In this document: in pieces, positions 1 through 8,189 of the stretch
Numbering within the stretch: the stretch's first letter is position 1
Layout: every line of letters starts with the position of its first letter
Source: Patiriisocius_A hiemis
Lineage (GTDB): Bacteria > Bacteroidota > Bacteroidia > Flavobacteriales > Flavobacteriaceae
NCBI RefSeq assembly: GCF_031846325.1
Contig: NZ_JAVRHZ010000001.1
Span: 496,001 to 560,000 of the forward strand
DNA length: 64,000 bases
Direction of reading: 5' to 3'
The notes under the pieces: model-generated
Databases searched by the model: none
Seen by the model: only the letters and a program-made list of their open reading frames with translations
What the model was told of the DNA's origin: nothing
Translations under genes and position numbers: made by a program

Positions 1-540
1 AGGAGGGTAGTGAATAGGCCGTAAAATACTGTTACCATTAGAAGCCCAATAATCAAAATAATGCTCATCTAATCCTATATATAATGCTAATGCTCTCAAG
101 ACATAAATTCCAGTTTTTTCAAGCATTCTATATGCTTCCATTCCAGTTGGATTAAAATTGGGCAGCTCTTTTACTAGTACATTCTCTGGATATTCTTCTG
201 GTAAATTAGCATCTTCGTCTGGTTCTTGTCCAAAATGCCAAAACTCTTTTAAATCACCTTCTTTTTTACCTTTTGCATGCTCCTTACCAAAAGAAACATA
301 TCCTCTTTGTCCTCCAAGCCCTTCAATTTCATATGTTTTTTTAGTTTCTACTGGAAGAGCAAAAAATGATTTTACTTCCTTGTAAAGTTCATCTACAAGA
401 GCATCACTTAAAAAATGATTTTTTAATGATACAAATCCTATTTCTTCGTAAGCGCTACCAATAGCATCTACAAAATATTGTTTTCGCTTAGGGTCTTCAG
501 AGAGGAAGTCGGCTAAATCTACGCTAGGTATGTTATTCAT
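1..540 (-). CDS. Isopenicillin-N-synthase-family 2OG-Fe(II) oxygenase (3' end cut off)
   Basis: The reading frame is open from an ATG whose first base is 540 down to the window edge, 180 codons without a stop, so the C-terminal half is missing. The protein begins MNNIPSVDLADFL and shows the N-terminal DIOX_N layout of isopenicillin N synthase-like, non-haem iron 2-oxoglutarate oxygenases: an acidic start, then GFVSLKNHFL (about residues 37-46), then a helical region and RGYVSFG. The last visible residues, ILRPIHYPP, match the RxxxYPP strand that precedes the iron-binding HxD motif. That motif lies beyond the window, so catalytic competence cannot be judged. The substrate is unknown; these enzymes act on many small metabolites and the name does not imply antibiotic synthesis. 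It is divergent from the E1 gene at 667, with about 126 bp between them. Confidence 0.85.
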   Translation of the reverse strand, partial: MNNIPSVDLADFLSEDPKRKQYFVDAIGSAYEEIGFVSLKNHFLSDALVDELYKEVKSFFALPVETKKTYEIEGLGGQRGYVSFGKEHAKGKKEGDLKEFWHFGQEPDEDANLPEEYPENVLVKELPNFNPTGMEAYRMLEKTGIYVLRALALYIGLDEHYFDYWASNGNSILRPIHYPP

Positions 541-666
541 ACAATCAAAAATTTTAGTAGTACAAATATACCAATTATTGCTTGCTTTCCTTGTTGTTAA
601 AAAAAAATACATTGACGTTGTTCTCAAGACCATTTTTTCTACATTTGAATTATATAAACTTAACTA

Positions 667-2664
667 ATGAAAAGCGAAACTAAAGCTGCTATTGCATTTG
701 ATTATGAAATTAAAAACCTAAGCAAACAAACGCTTATAAGTCTTTATAGGGCTATGTTAACTCCTAGGCTAATTGAAGAGAAAATGCTTATTCTATTACG
801 TCAAGGAAAGATATCAAAGTGGTTTAGTGGTATTGGTCAAGAGGCTATTTCTGTTGGTATTACGTCAGTTTTAGATAATGATGAATATATCCTTCCTATG
901 CACAGAAACTTAGGAGTTTTTACTACAAGAGAGATTCCTTTATATCGTCTTTTTTCGCAATGGCAAGGAAAAGCCAATGGTTTTACAAAAGGGCGTGACC
1001 GTAGTTTTCATTTTGGAACACAAGAGTTTAATATCGTTGGAATGATTTCACATCTAGGACCACAGTTTGGTGTAGCAGATGGAATTGCATTAGCTAATAA
1101 ATTAAAAAAGAATAACAAAGTTTGCGCTGTATTTACTGGAGAAGGCGGTACAAGTGAAGGAGATATTCATGAAGCTCTTAATGTGGCCTCGGTATGGCAA
1201 TTACCTGTTTTATTTTGTATAGAAAACAATGGGTATGGGCTTTCAACTCCTACAAAAGAACAATATAATTGTGAAAACCTAGCTGATAGAGGTATTGGAT
1301 ATGGTATGGAATCGCATATAATAGAAGGAAATAATATAATTGAAGTTTATACTAAAATTTCTGAAATAGTAGAGAGTATTCGTAAAAGTCCCCGTCCTGT
1401 TCTTATAGAGTTTAAAACCTTTAGAATGCGTGGACACGAAGAAGCAAGTGGAACAAAATATGTCCCACAAGATTTAATGGAACAATGGGAAGCAAAGGAC
1501 CCTGTTCTTAATTTTGAACGTTTTTTAATTGAAGAAAAAATTATCACCCAACGTGATGTTGATCGATTTACTTTAGATATTAAAGAAGAAATTGATAAAA
1601 ACTTACAAATAGCTTTCAATGAAGATGAAATACTTTCTACTGAAAGTAATGAATTAAATGATGTTTTTCAAAATCATATATATCAAGATGTTACACCTTC
1701 ATTAGAAAAAAAAGAAATACGCTTTGTAGATGCTATTTCTGAAGGCTTAAAACAAAGCATGGAGCGTTATGATAACTTAGTTATTATGGGGCAAGATATT
1801 GCAGAATACGGAGGTGTTTTTAAAATAACTGAAGGTTTTGTCGATGCTTTTGGAACCGATAGAGTTCGTAATACGCCTATTTGTGAAAGTGCAATTGTTT
1901 CTGCTTCAATGGGACTATCTATAAATGGCTATAAAGCTGTTATGGAAATGCAGTTTGCAGACTTTGCAACCTCTGGCTTTAATCCAATAGTTAATTATTT
2001 GGCAAAAAGTAATTATCGTTGGAATCAAAATGCAGATGTAGTAATTCGTATGCCTTGTGGTGGAGGCGTTGGAGCAGGACCTTTTCATAGCCAAACCAAT
2101 GAAGCCTGGTTTATTCACACACCTGGTTTAAAAGTAGTATATCCAGCCTTTCCGTATGATGCAAAAGGTTTATTAGCAGAGTCGATTAATGACCCTAATC
2201 CAGTTTTGTTTTTTGAGCATAAAGCACTATACAGAAGTATTAGGCAAGAAGTCCCTGAAGATTACTATACACTAGAACTTGGTAAAGCTGCCCTTTTGCA
2301 GGAAGGAAGTGATCTTACAATTATAACCTATGGAGCAGGAGTTCATTGGGCTTTGGAAGAAGCTTCAGGATTTTCTGTAGATATAATAGACTTACGAACT
2401 CTTGCTCCATTAGATACAGAAACAATTTATGCATCTGTTAAAAAAACCGGGAAAGTAATTATTCTTCAAGAGGATTCTATGTTTGGTGGTCTTGCAAGTG
2501 ATATTTCTGCATTAATTTCAGAAAATTGTTTTGAATATTTAGACGCTCCCATCAAGCGAGTTGCTAGTTTAGAGACACCAGTACCTTTTGCTGCTAACCT
2601 AGAAAAGCAATACTTACCAAAGGAGCGATTTAAAAGTATTTTACAAGAAATATTAGCTTATTAA
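667..2664 (+). CDS. Fused E1 alpha/beta subunit of a 2-oxoacid (branched-chain type) dehydrogenase
   Basis: This 665-residue protein joins both E1 subunits of a thiamine-diphosphate 2-oxoacid dehydrogenase. The alpha half (about residues 15-330) carries the ThDP motif, starting GEGGTSEGD at residue 158 and ending at NN 187-188, followed by the MRGHEEASG segment. The beta half starts near residue 345 (RFVDAISEGL) with GQDIAEYGGVFKITEGF and a C-terminal transketolase domain. It should decarboxylate a branched-chain 2-oxoacid and acylate the lipoyl group of an E2, feeding branched acyl-CoA into fatty acid synthesis. No E2 or E3 gene lies nearby, which is common for this fusion in Flavobacteriia. 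The single-chain arrangement is typical of Bacteroidota. Exact substrate (branched-chain rather than pyruvate) is inferred from the family. Confidence 0.9.
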   Translation: MKSETKAAIAFDYEIKNLSKQTLISLYRAMLTPRLIEEKMLILLRQGKISKWFSGIGQEAISVGITSVLDNDEYILPMHRNLGVFTTREIPLYRLFSQWQGKANGFTKGRDRSFHFGTQEFNIVGMISHLGPQFGVADGIALANKLKKNNKVCAVFTGEGGTSEGDIHEALNVASVWQLPVLFCIENNGYGLSTPTKEQYNCENLADRGIGYGMESHIIEGNNIIEVYTKISEIVESIRKSPRPVLIEFKTFRMRGHEEASGTKYVPQDLMEQWEAKDPVLNFERFLIEEKIITQRDVDRFTLDIKEEIDKNLQIAFNEDEILSTESNELNDVFQNHIYQDVTPSLEKKEIRFVDAISEGLKQSMERYDNLVIMGQDIAEYGGVFKITEGFVDAFGTDRVRNTPICESAIVSASMGLSINGYKAVMEMQFADFATSGFNPIVNYLAKSNYRWNQNADVVIRMPCGGGVGAGPFHSQTNEAWFIHTPGLKVVYPAFPYDAKGLLAESINDPNPVLFFEHKALYRSIRQEVPEDYYTLELGKAALLQEGSDLTIITYGAGVHWALEEASGFSVDIIDLRTLAPLDTETIYASVKKTGKVIILQEDSMFGGLASDISALISENCFEYLDAPIKRVASLETPVPFAANLEKQYLPKERFKSILQEILAY

Positions 2665-2777
2665 GCCTTTAACATTCGTTGTTAAACTTTAGATAATTTT
2701 TTAAAAATCAACTACTTTCTATAGTAATTTGTATCTTGTTATAACTAAATAACAATTAAAACCTAAAACACTTAAAC

Positions 2778-3263
2778 ATGAAAAAAACCATCTTATTATT
2801 GGCTTTGGTTGCTTTTGTTGTCTCTTGTGGGACACCTAAAACAGTAATTGGAGCAAGAAAGGTTATTAAGGGGTATTGGTCTTTAGACAATATTTCCTAT
2901 AGCGAATCCGGAACCTATAACGTTAAACTATTTAGTGATACTTCAAAAGAATGTTTTGAAGGTAGTACTTGGAGGTTTATCCCAAATAACAATAGTGGAT
3001 TGTACACTATAAATTCTACAGACTGTCCAACAGGTGACAGAAATTTTATTTTCTCAATTCAAGAAATTGATGCCAATACTGGACTTTATGACTTTTTGTT
3101 AAAACCAACAACTAAACTGGGTAAACCAGATAAAGATAATTCTGTAGGTTTTAGAGTTAGTCTTGCACAACTTAACGAATCATCTATGAAATGGGAGCAA
3201 ACTGTTTCAGTTGACGGGAAACCCTTTACTATCAACATGAACTTTTCAAAAATTAGTGAATAA
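2778..3263 (+). CDS. Lipocalin-like lipoprotein
   Basis: This 161-residue protein has a lipoprotein signal with lipobox FVVSC (lipidated Cys17), followed by a small domain with the GYWSLDNISYSESG start and a later STWRFIPNNNSGLYTI segment, typical of the lipocalin-like family common in Flavobacteriia. It should sit in the envelope as a small beta-barrel lipoprotein. Its ligand is unknown. It lies 15 bp upstream of an OmpA-family lipoprotein gene on the same strand, an arrangement I associate with this family, so the two are probably co-transcribed and stop at the terminator at 4008-4040. Confidence 0.75.
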   Translation: MKKTILLLALVAFVVSCGTPKTVIGARKVIKGYWSLDNISYSESGTYNVKLFSDTSKECFEGSTWRFIPNNNSGLYTINSTDCPTGDRNFIFSIQEIDANTGLYDFLLKPTTKLGKPDKDNSVGFRVSLAQLNESSMKWEQTVSVDGKPFTINMNFSKISE

Positions 3264-3278
3264 AAAATTCAAAGAAAT

Positions 3279-3986
3279 ATGAAAACTTATATAAAACAAT
3301 TATCAATTTTTGCATTAGCAACTGTATTTGTAATAAATTTTACCAGCTGTGAAGCAACACAAAACGCAAACAATAAACAAAAAGGTGCTGTAATTGGTGC
3401 TGCTGGAGGTGCCATTCTAGGGGCAATCTTAGGAAACAACATTGGTAAAGGAGGAAATGGAGAAGTAGGTGCTGTTATTGGTGGTGTCGTTGGTGGCGCT
3501 GCTGGTGTTATTATTGGAAATAAAATGGATAAGCAAGCTCAAGAAATTGAAAATGAAATTCCAGGTGCTGAAGTAGAACGTGTAGACGATGGTATTGTAG
3601 TTACTTTTGATGAAAATAGCGGTGTCTATTTTGATACGAATAAATATAACATTAATGCTGCTTCTCAAAGTACACTCGACAAGTTAGCAGGTGTATTAAG
3701 AGAATACCCAGACACAAATGTATTAGTAATAGGACATACGGATAGTACAGGAGCAGATGAGTACAACATGACGTTATCAAAGCAAAGAGCTACTGCAGTA
3801 ACTAATTACTTTACGGGGCCAAAAGCCTTAAGCGCAGGTAGGTTTACAACTAACTGGTATGGCGAGAATTCTCCTGTAGGAGATAATAGTACCGCAGAAG
3901 GAAGAGCAAAAAATAGACGTGTAAACGTTGTGATTGTTCCAAATGAAAAAATGAAAGCTGACGCAGAAAAAGAAGCTGGAAATTAG
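3279..3986 (+). CDS. OmpA-family lipoprotein with glycine-zipper segment
   Basis: This 235-residue protein has a lipobox NFTSC (Cys24), two Gly/Ala-rich glycine-zipper hydrophobic stretches (about residues 36-56 and 61-81), and a C-terminal OmpA peptidoglycan-binding domain (about 110-228). The OmpA core is visible as GHTDSTG at residue 152 and LSKQRATAV, which hold the Asp and Arg expected to bind diaminopimelate. It resembles E. coli YiaD in layout: an outer-membrane lipoprotein that tethers the envelope to the cell wall. It follows the lipocalin-like gene by 15 bp and a strong terminator follows at 4008. Confidence 0.9.
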   Translation: MKTYIKQLSIFALATVFVINFTSCEATQNANNKQKGAVIGAAGGAILGAILGNNIGKGGNGEVGAVIGGVVGGAAGVIIGNKMDKQAQEIENEIPGAEVERVDDGIVVTFDENSGVYFDTNKYNINAASQSTLDKLAGVLREYPDTNVLVIGHTDSTGADEYNMTLSKQRATAVTNYFTGPKALSAGRFTTNWYGENSPVGDNSTAEGRAKNRRVNVVIVPNEKMKADAEKEAGN

Positions 3987-4007
3987 AACATACATTCTTT
4001 TGTATTT

Positions 4008-4040
4008 AATCCCGAAGTCTCAATACTTCGGGATTTTTTT
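4008..4040 (+). terminator. Intrinsic terminator after the lipocalin/OmpA pair
   Basis: A perfect 11-bp stem (AATCCCGAAGT at 4008-4018 pairing with ACTTCGGGATT at 4025-4035) with a 6-nt loop is followed by a run of T. It separates the OmpA lipoprotein gene from the polyketide operon that starts at 4067. Confidence 0.9.
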
Positions 4041-4066
4041 ATGTTTATTTAATGTATTTTTAAAAG

Positions 4067-5197
4067 GTGAGTGATAATACAATTTATGATGTAGTTATAA
4101 TAGGAGGAGGAATAGCAGGTTTAACTGCTGCATTACATCTTTCGAAAAACAACTACAATGTATGCCTTATTGAAAAAAATACCTATCCAAATCATAAGGT
4201 TTGTGGAGAGTATGTCTCTAATGAAGTTCTAGAATATCTAGCTTATTTGGAAATTTATCCATTTAAATGTGGAGCAACTACAATAACTCAATTTGAATTA
4301 TCTACAAAAAAAGGGAAGTTGCTAAGCGCAAGGCTACCGTTAGGCGGGTTTGGTATAAGTAGATACGCTTTAGATAATTTGCTTTTTCAAAAAGCTAAAG
4401 ACAATATTACTACAGTATTTGATACTGTTGCTACTATTAATGCAACTACTGAAGAAGGTATTGCGATGCTCCAAAATGGCATGACAATCAAAGGAAAGAT
4501 CATGGTAGGAGCTCATGGAAAAAGATCTATTATTGATAAAAGCTTACAGAGAAATTTTATTTTAAGAAAATCACATTGGCTAGGAATTAAAGCCCATTAT
4601 GAATATGATTTCCCAGAAAACAAGGTAGCACTACATACTTTTGATGGAGGGTATTGCGGACTATCAAAAACTGAAACGGGTGCTGTTAATGCTTGTTATT
4701 TGGTAAGATATCAATCTTTTAAAAAAATTGGAAATATTGATTGTTTTCAGAAAGAGGTGCTAAGCGCAAACCCGCACCTTAAAACCTTTTTTACAAATGC
4801 AAAACCAATTTTCAAAGAACCAAAAGTTATAAGTCAAATATCGTTTGAAGAAAAACAACCCGTTGATCATCATGTGTTTATGATAGGTGATAGCGCCGGC
4901 CTTATCCATCCACTTTGTGGCAATGGAATAGCAATGGCAATTCATAGTGCAAAATTGTTTGTAGATACCTATCTTGAGCATAGAAAAAATGGTAGTTTAG
5001 ACTTTATTGAATTAGAAGAAACGTATACTAAAAAGTGGAATACTACTTTTCAAAAAAGATTAATTGCTGGTAGAAGAATCCAAAGACTATTTCTAAGTAG
5101 TACATTTACAGAGAACCTCTTGACTATTGGCAAGATTTTCCCATTTCTAATACCTCAAATTATTAAAAAAACACACGGAAACCCAATATCTATATGA
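4067..5197 (+). CDS. FAD-dependent oxidoreductase/monooxygenase of the type III PKS operon
   Basis: This 376-residue flavoprotein has the N-terminal dinucleotide-binding motif GGGIAG at residues 13-18 and the second FAD motif GDSAGLIHPLCGNGIAMA near residue 275, as in the geranylgeranyl-reductase/aromatic-hydroxylase branch. GTG at 4067 is the only sensible start: an in-frame TAA ends at 4063 and there is no nearby ATG. It is the first gene of a seven-gene operon and overlaps the methyltransferase gene by 4 bp. From the neighbours I infer that it hydroxylates or oxidises the ring made by the type III PKS, by analogy with SrsC in the Streptomyces srsABC phenolic lipid operon. A reductase role on an unsaturated lipid is the main alternative. 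Confidence 0.8.
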   Translation: MSDNTIYDVVIIGGGIAGLTAALHLSKNNYNVCLIEKNTYPNHKVCGEYVSNEVLEYLAYLEIYPFKCGATTITQFELSTKKGKLLSARLPLGGFGISRYALDNLLFQKAKDNITTVFDTVATINATTEEGIAMLQNGMTIKGKIMVGAHGKRSIIDKSLQRNFILRKSHWLGIKAHYEYDFPENKVALHTFDGGYCGLSKTETGAVNACYLVRYQSFKKIGNIDCFQKEVLSANPHLKTFFTNAKPIFKEPKVISQISFEEKQPVDHHVFMIGDSAGLIHPLCGNGIAMAIHSAKLFVDTYLEHRKNGSLDFIELEETYTKKWNTTFQKRLIAGRRIQRLFLSSTFTENLLTIGKIFPFLIPQIIKKTHGNPISI

Positions 5198-5931
5198 TAA
5201 CGTATAGTAAACACTATAGATCTTCGCAAGAAGAAATAATGGATAATTTTTCACTACAAGGTGATGAATTGTCACTATTACTAACTGACTTAAGAACAGT
5301 AAATAGTTTGCTTGGTGGAACTACTATCACGCTTAACGGCATTAAAAAATTACTAGAAGATTGGGATAAAAAAAAGCCTGTTACAATATTAGACCTAGGC
5401 TGTGGTGATGGTGAAATGCTAAGGCAATGCAGCGCTCTAGCAAAGAAAAAGGGTTTTACATTTAATTTAGTCGGAGTAGATGCAAATAAACATATAATAG
5501 CAGAAGCAAAAAATAAGAGTAAAGATTTTAAAGCTATTTCATATACTTCTTTTAATATTTTTCAAGCAATTGAATCGGATTCAGAAATGTTAGATTGTGA
5601 CATTATACTTTGCACCTTGTTTTTACATCATTTTAATGATGAAGCTATAGAAGCCTTTTTAAAGAAACTTTCAGAGAAATCGAAAGTAGGGATTATTATT
5701 AACGACTTACATAGAAACAGATTGGCTTTTACCCTTTTTAAAGTATTCAGTTTCTTTTTTATTAAAACAAAAATTGCAAAGCACGATGGACTAGTTTCTG
5801 TAGCAAGAGCGTTTAAGAAAAGAGAATTACAAAAACTTGCTAGCAACCTAAATCATAAATCCACAATAAAATGGAGATGGGCGTTTAGATACCAATGGAT
5901 TATTAGCACTAAACATAATTTATGGCAGTAA
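5194..5931 (+). CDS. Class I SAM-dependent methyltransferase of the type III PKS operon
   Basis: This 245-residue protein shows SAM motif I ILDLGCGDGEM at about residues 65-75, an acidic residue at the end of the next strand (VGVDAN), and the post-motif segment CTLFLHHFND. The start ATG overlaps the stop of the preceding gene (ATGA), and the 3' end overlaps the polyketide synthase start by 10 bp, so translation is probably coupled. The likely substrate is the aromatic or pyrone product of the adjacent type III PKS (C- or O-methylation), inferred only from position and from the SrsB analogy. UbiE/COQ5-like quinone methylation is a related possibility. Confidence 0.8.
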   Translation: MITYSKHYRSSQEEIMDNFSLQGDELSLLLTDLRTVNSLLGGTTITLNGIKKLLEDWDKKKPVTILDLGCGDGEMLRQCSALAKKKGFTFNLVGVDANKHIIAEAKNKSKDFKAISYTSFNIFQAIESDSEMLDCDIILCTLFLHHFNDEAIEAFLKKLSEKSKVGIIINDLHRNRLAFTLFKVFSFFFIKTKIAKHDGLVSVARAFKKRELQKLASNLNHKSTIKWRWAFRYQWIISTKHNLWQ

Positions 5932-6974
5932 AAATAACAAGTGTTGCGAAGCAATTGCCTCAATATACAAGAGAGACCAAAGAGATTATACCATTTGTAG
6001 AAGCTTGGATGGAAGGGCAAGAAGAACGTTTTAAGCGAAAAGTAATTAAGTTATTTGAAGGAGCTGGAGTAGATAGACGTTATGCCATTATGGATGCACA
6101 TGAAGTATTCTTACATACATCCTTTGAAGAACGCAACTCCATTTACAGTAGAGAAGTAAAAAAGCTAGGGAAACAAGCACTCCAGAACGCATTGGCAAAA
6201 GTAAACTGGGTTGCAAAGGATATAGATTTTATTATTACAGTAAGTTGCACCGGAATTATGATTCCCTCATTAGATGCGTACCTTATTAATGATTTAAAGA
6301 TGAAACAAGATGTGGTTCGTCTACCTGTAACCGAAATGGGCTGCGTGGCAGGTATTTCTGGGGTAATTTATGCCGAGAATTTCTTAAAAGCAAACCCAGG
6401 TAAAAGAGCCGCTGTTATAGCAGTAGAGTCACCTTCTGCTACTTTTCAATTAAATGATTACTCTATGGTAAATATTGTAAGTGCTGCTATTTTTGGGGAT
6501 GGTGCAGCCTGTGTATTACTATCTTCAAAAGAAGAAGATACTGGACCAATAATAAAGGATCATAGCATGTATCATTTTTACGACGCTACAAATATGATGG
6601 GTTTTAAGCTTGTTAATACAGGCTTACAGATGATTCTTGACAAAGAAGTACCAGAAAAAATTTCAGAACATTTCCCAACTATTATTCATCCTTTTTTAGA
6701 AAAGAATAACTTATCAATAGAAGATATAGATCATTTAATTTTTCATCCAGGCGGTAAAAAAATTGTGCAAACAGTTGAAGATTTATTTGGCTCGTTAAGC
6801 AAAAATATTGATGACACCAAGGAGGTATTACGTTTGTATGGAAATATGAGTAGTGCAACTGTATTATATGTTTTAGAGCGGTTTATGGATAAAAAACCTG
6901 CTAAAGGTGAAAAAGGACTCATGCTTAGTTTTGGACCTGGATTTACCGCACAACGTATTTTAATCGAATTTTAA
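5922..6974 (+). CDS. Type III polyketide synthase (chalcone synthase superfamily)
   Basis: This 350-residue protein has the full catalytic triad of the chalcone synthase fold: Cys141 in TEMGCVAG, His275 in IFHPGG, and Asn308 in YGNMSSA, with the C-terminal GFGPG-like loop present as SFGPGFTAQ. Type III PKSs condense an acyl starter with malonyl-CoA and cyclise the chain to a resorcinol, phloroglucinol or pyrone. Automatic labels such as naringenin-chalcone synthase would be misleading. The adjoining reductase, dehydratase, ketosynthase and ACP suggest a fatty acyl starter made in cis, so an alkylresorcinol or alkylpyrone is my favoured product. Phloroglucinol, which I recall for a marine flavobacterial (Zobellia) type III PKS, is an alternative. 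Confidence 0.93.
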   Translation: MAVKITSVAKQLPQYTRETKEIIPFVEAWMEGQEERFKRKVIKLFEGAGVDRRYAIMDAHEVFLHTSFEERNSIYSREVKKLGKQALQNALAKVNWVAKDIDFIITVSCTGIMIPSLDAYLINDLKMKQDVVRLPVTEMGCVAGISGVIYAENFLKANPGKRAAVIAVESPSATFQLNDYSMVNIVSAAIFGDGAACVLLSSKEEDTGPIIKDHSMYHFYDATNMMGFKLVNTGLQMILDKEVPEKISEHFPTIIHPFLEKNNLSIEDIDHLIFHPGGKKIVQTVEDLFGSLSKNIDDTKEVLRLYGNMSSATVLYVLERFMDKKPAKGEKGLMLSFGPGFTAQRILIEF

Positions 6975-6975
6975 A

Positions 6976-7740
6976 ATGAAAGACAAGTATGCAATTATAC
7001 TAGGAGGAAGTAGTGGTCTTGGGCTAGCAACAGCTCATAAACTTTCAACTTCTGGATATAATATTTGTATTGTACACAGAGACAGAAAAAACAACTTAGC
7101 ATTTCTCTCTTCTGAAGTTGAAAAAATGAAAAGTAGAGGAGTCAACGTGTTTTCATTAAACAAAGACGCTTTGTCACCTACAACCATTACCGAAGTTTGT
7201 AGTAAATTACCAATTAAAAGTGTAGCAGTACTTGTACATAGCATTGCAAAAGGTAGTCTAAAGCCGATATATTCTAAAGAGGATAAAACTTTAACAAAAC
7301 AAGACTTTGATTTAACCATTCATGCAATGGGAACTAGTTGGTTAGAGTGGTCACAAGCATTAATAAAGAATAATTTGTTTACTTCTAATCCAAGAAATAT
7401 AGCGTTTACTAGTGAAGGTAATACTAAAGTCTGGGAAGGATATGGTGCAGTATCAGCTGCAAAGGTAACCTTAGAGTCTTTAATGCGGTTTATGGCTGTA
7501 GAATATGCTCCACTAGGCATGACAAGCAATTGCATCCAAGCCGGGATGACACAAACGCCATCTTTCAGTATGATTCCCAATAGTGAAAAGTTAGTTGCCT
7601 TTGGAAAAAAGAGAAATCCATTTAAGCGACTAACAACTCCAGAAGATGTTGCTAATGCAGTTTATCTGTTAACACGGCCTGAAGCCAATTGGATTAATGG
7701 TACTATACTAAAAGTTGATGGAGGAGAAAGCTTACGATGA
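6976..7740 (+). CDS. FabI/FabL-like enoyl-ACP reductase (SDR) of the type III PKS operon
   Basis: This 254-residue short-chain dehydrogenase has a GGSSGLG nucleotide-binding start and ends in DGGESLR. The active site is Tyr156-X6-Lys163 (YGAVSAAK), the spacing of FabI/FabL enoyl reductases, not the Tyr-X3-Lys of ketoreductases, and even the numbering equals that of E. coli FabI. It therefore probably reduces enoyl-ACP intermediates, with no dedicated ketoreductase in the operon; the FabG encoded at 56684 or elsewhere may supply that step. It starts 1 bp after the PKS stop and overlaps the dehydratase start (ATGA). Confidence 0.8.
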   Translation: MKDKYAIILGGSSGLGLATAHKLSTSGYNICIVHRDRKNNLAFLSSEVEKMKSRGVNVFSLNKDALSPTTITEVCSKLPIKSVAVLVHSIAKGSLKPIYSKEDKTLTKQDFDLTIHAMGTSWLEWSQALIKNNLFTSNPRNIAFTSEGNTKVWEGYGAVSAAKVTLESLMRFMAVEYAPLGMTSNCIQAGMTQTPSFSMIPNSEKLVAFGKKRNPFKRLTTPEDVANAVYLLTRPEANWINGTILKVDGGESLR

Positions 7741-8189
7741 TTAAAAATAAATTTAATTACATACTAGAAAAGCTACCATATAAACAACCATTTCTTTTTG
7801 TGGATAGGATTGTATCGCTTTCCGAAAAAGGAATTATAGGAAGCTATACATTTAAACCTACCGAAAGTTTTTATGAAGGTCATTTTAAGGGTTTCCCAGT
7901 AACTCCTGGAGTTATTCTAACAGAATGTATGGCTCAAATTGGTTTAGTAGCTTACGGTATCTATTTACTAGGCGAAGAAGGAGAAGTAGATTATTCAAAA
8001 TTGCAAGTTGCAATGACAACTACAGATATAGAGTTTCTAAAACCTGTTTATCCTAAAGAAAGTGTTACTGTGGTTTCTGAGAAAGTGTATTTTCGGTTTT
8101 CAAAATTAAAATGTAAAGTTCAAATGCATAATGCCAAGAATGAAGTAGTCTGTAGAGGAATCATAACTGGAATGCTAGTTGCCAAATGA
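7737..8189 (+). CDS. FabZ/FabA-like 3-hydroxyacyl-ACP dehydratase
   Basis: This 150-residue hot-dog protein has the FabZ active-site strand and helix: YEGHFKGFPVTPGVILTE with His49 and Glu63, preceded by LPYKQPFLFVDR. It should dehydrate 3-hydroxyacyl-ACP. The genome also has a FabZ domain fused to LpxC (61983-63389), so this copy is a second, pathway-dedicated dehydratase. It overlaps both neighbours by 4 bp (ATGA). Confidence 0.9.
   Translation: MIKNKFNYILEKLPYKQPFLFVDRIVSLSEKGIIGSYTFKPTESFYEGHFKGFPVTPGVILTECMAQIGLVAYGIYLLGEEGEVDYSKLQVAMTTTDIEFLKPVYPKESVTVVSEKVYFRFSKLKCKVQMHNAKNEVVCRGIITGMLVAK

Noticed and set aside
1..540. Beta-lactam antibiotic biosynthesis
   Set aside because: The family name isopenicillin N synthase is generic for such oxygenases, and no ACV synthetase or related gene is in the window.
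1347..1619. Antisense open frames inside the E1 gene and similar frames elsewhere
   Set aside because: They lie within conserved coding sequence on the other strand, lack family motifs and reflect biased codon use.
5922..6974. Naringenin-chalcone synthase or plant-like flavonoid pathway
   Set aside because: The catalytic triad is shared by all type III PKSs, and the operon has no phenylpropanoid genes; a bacterial phenolic lipid or small phenolic product is far likelier.
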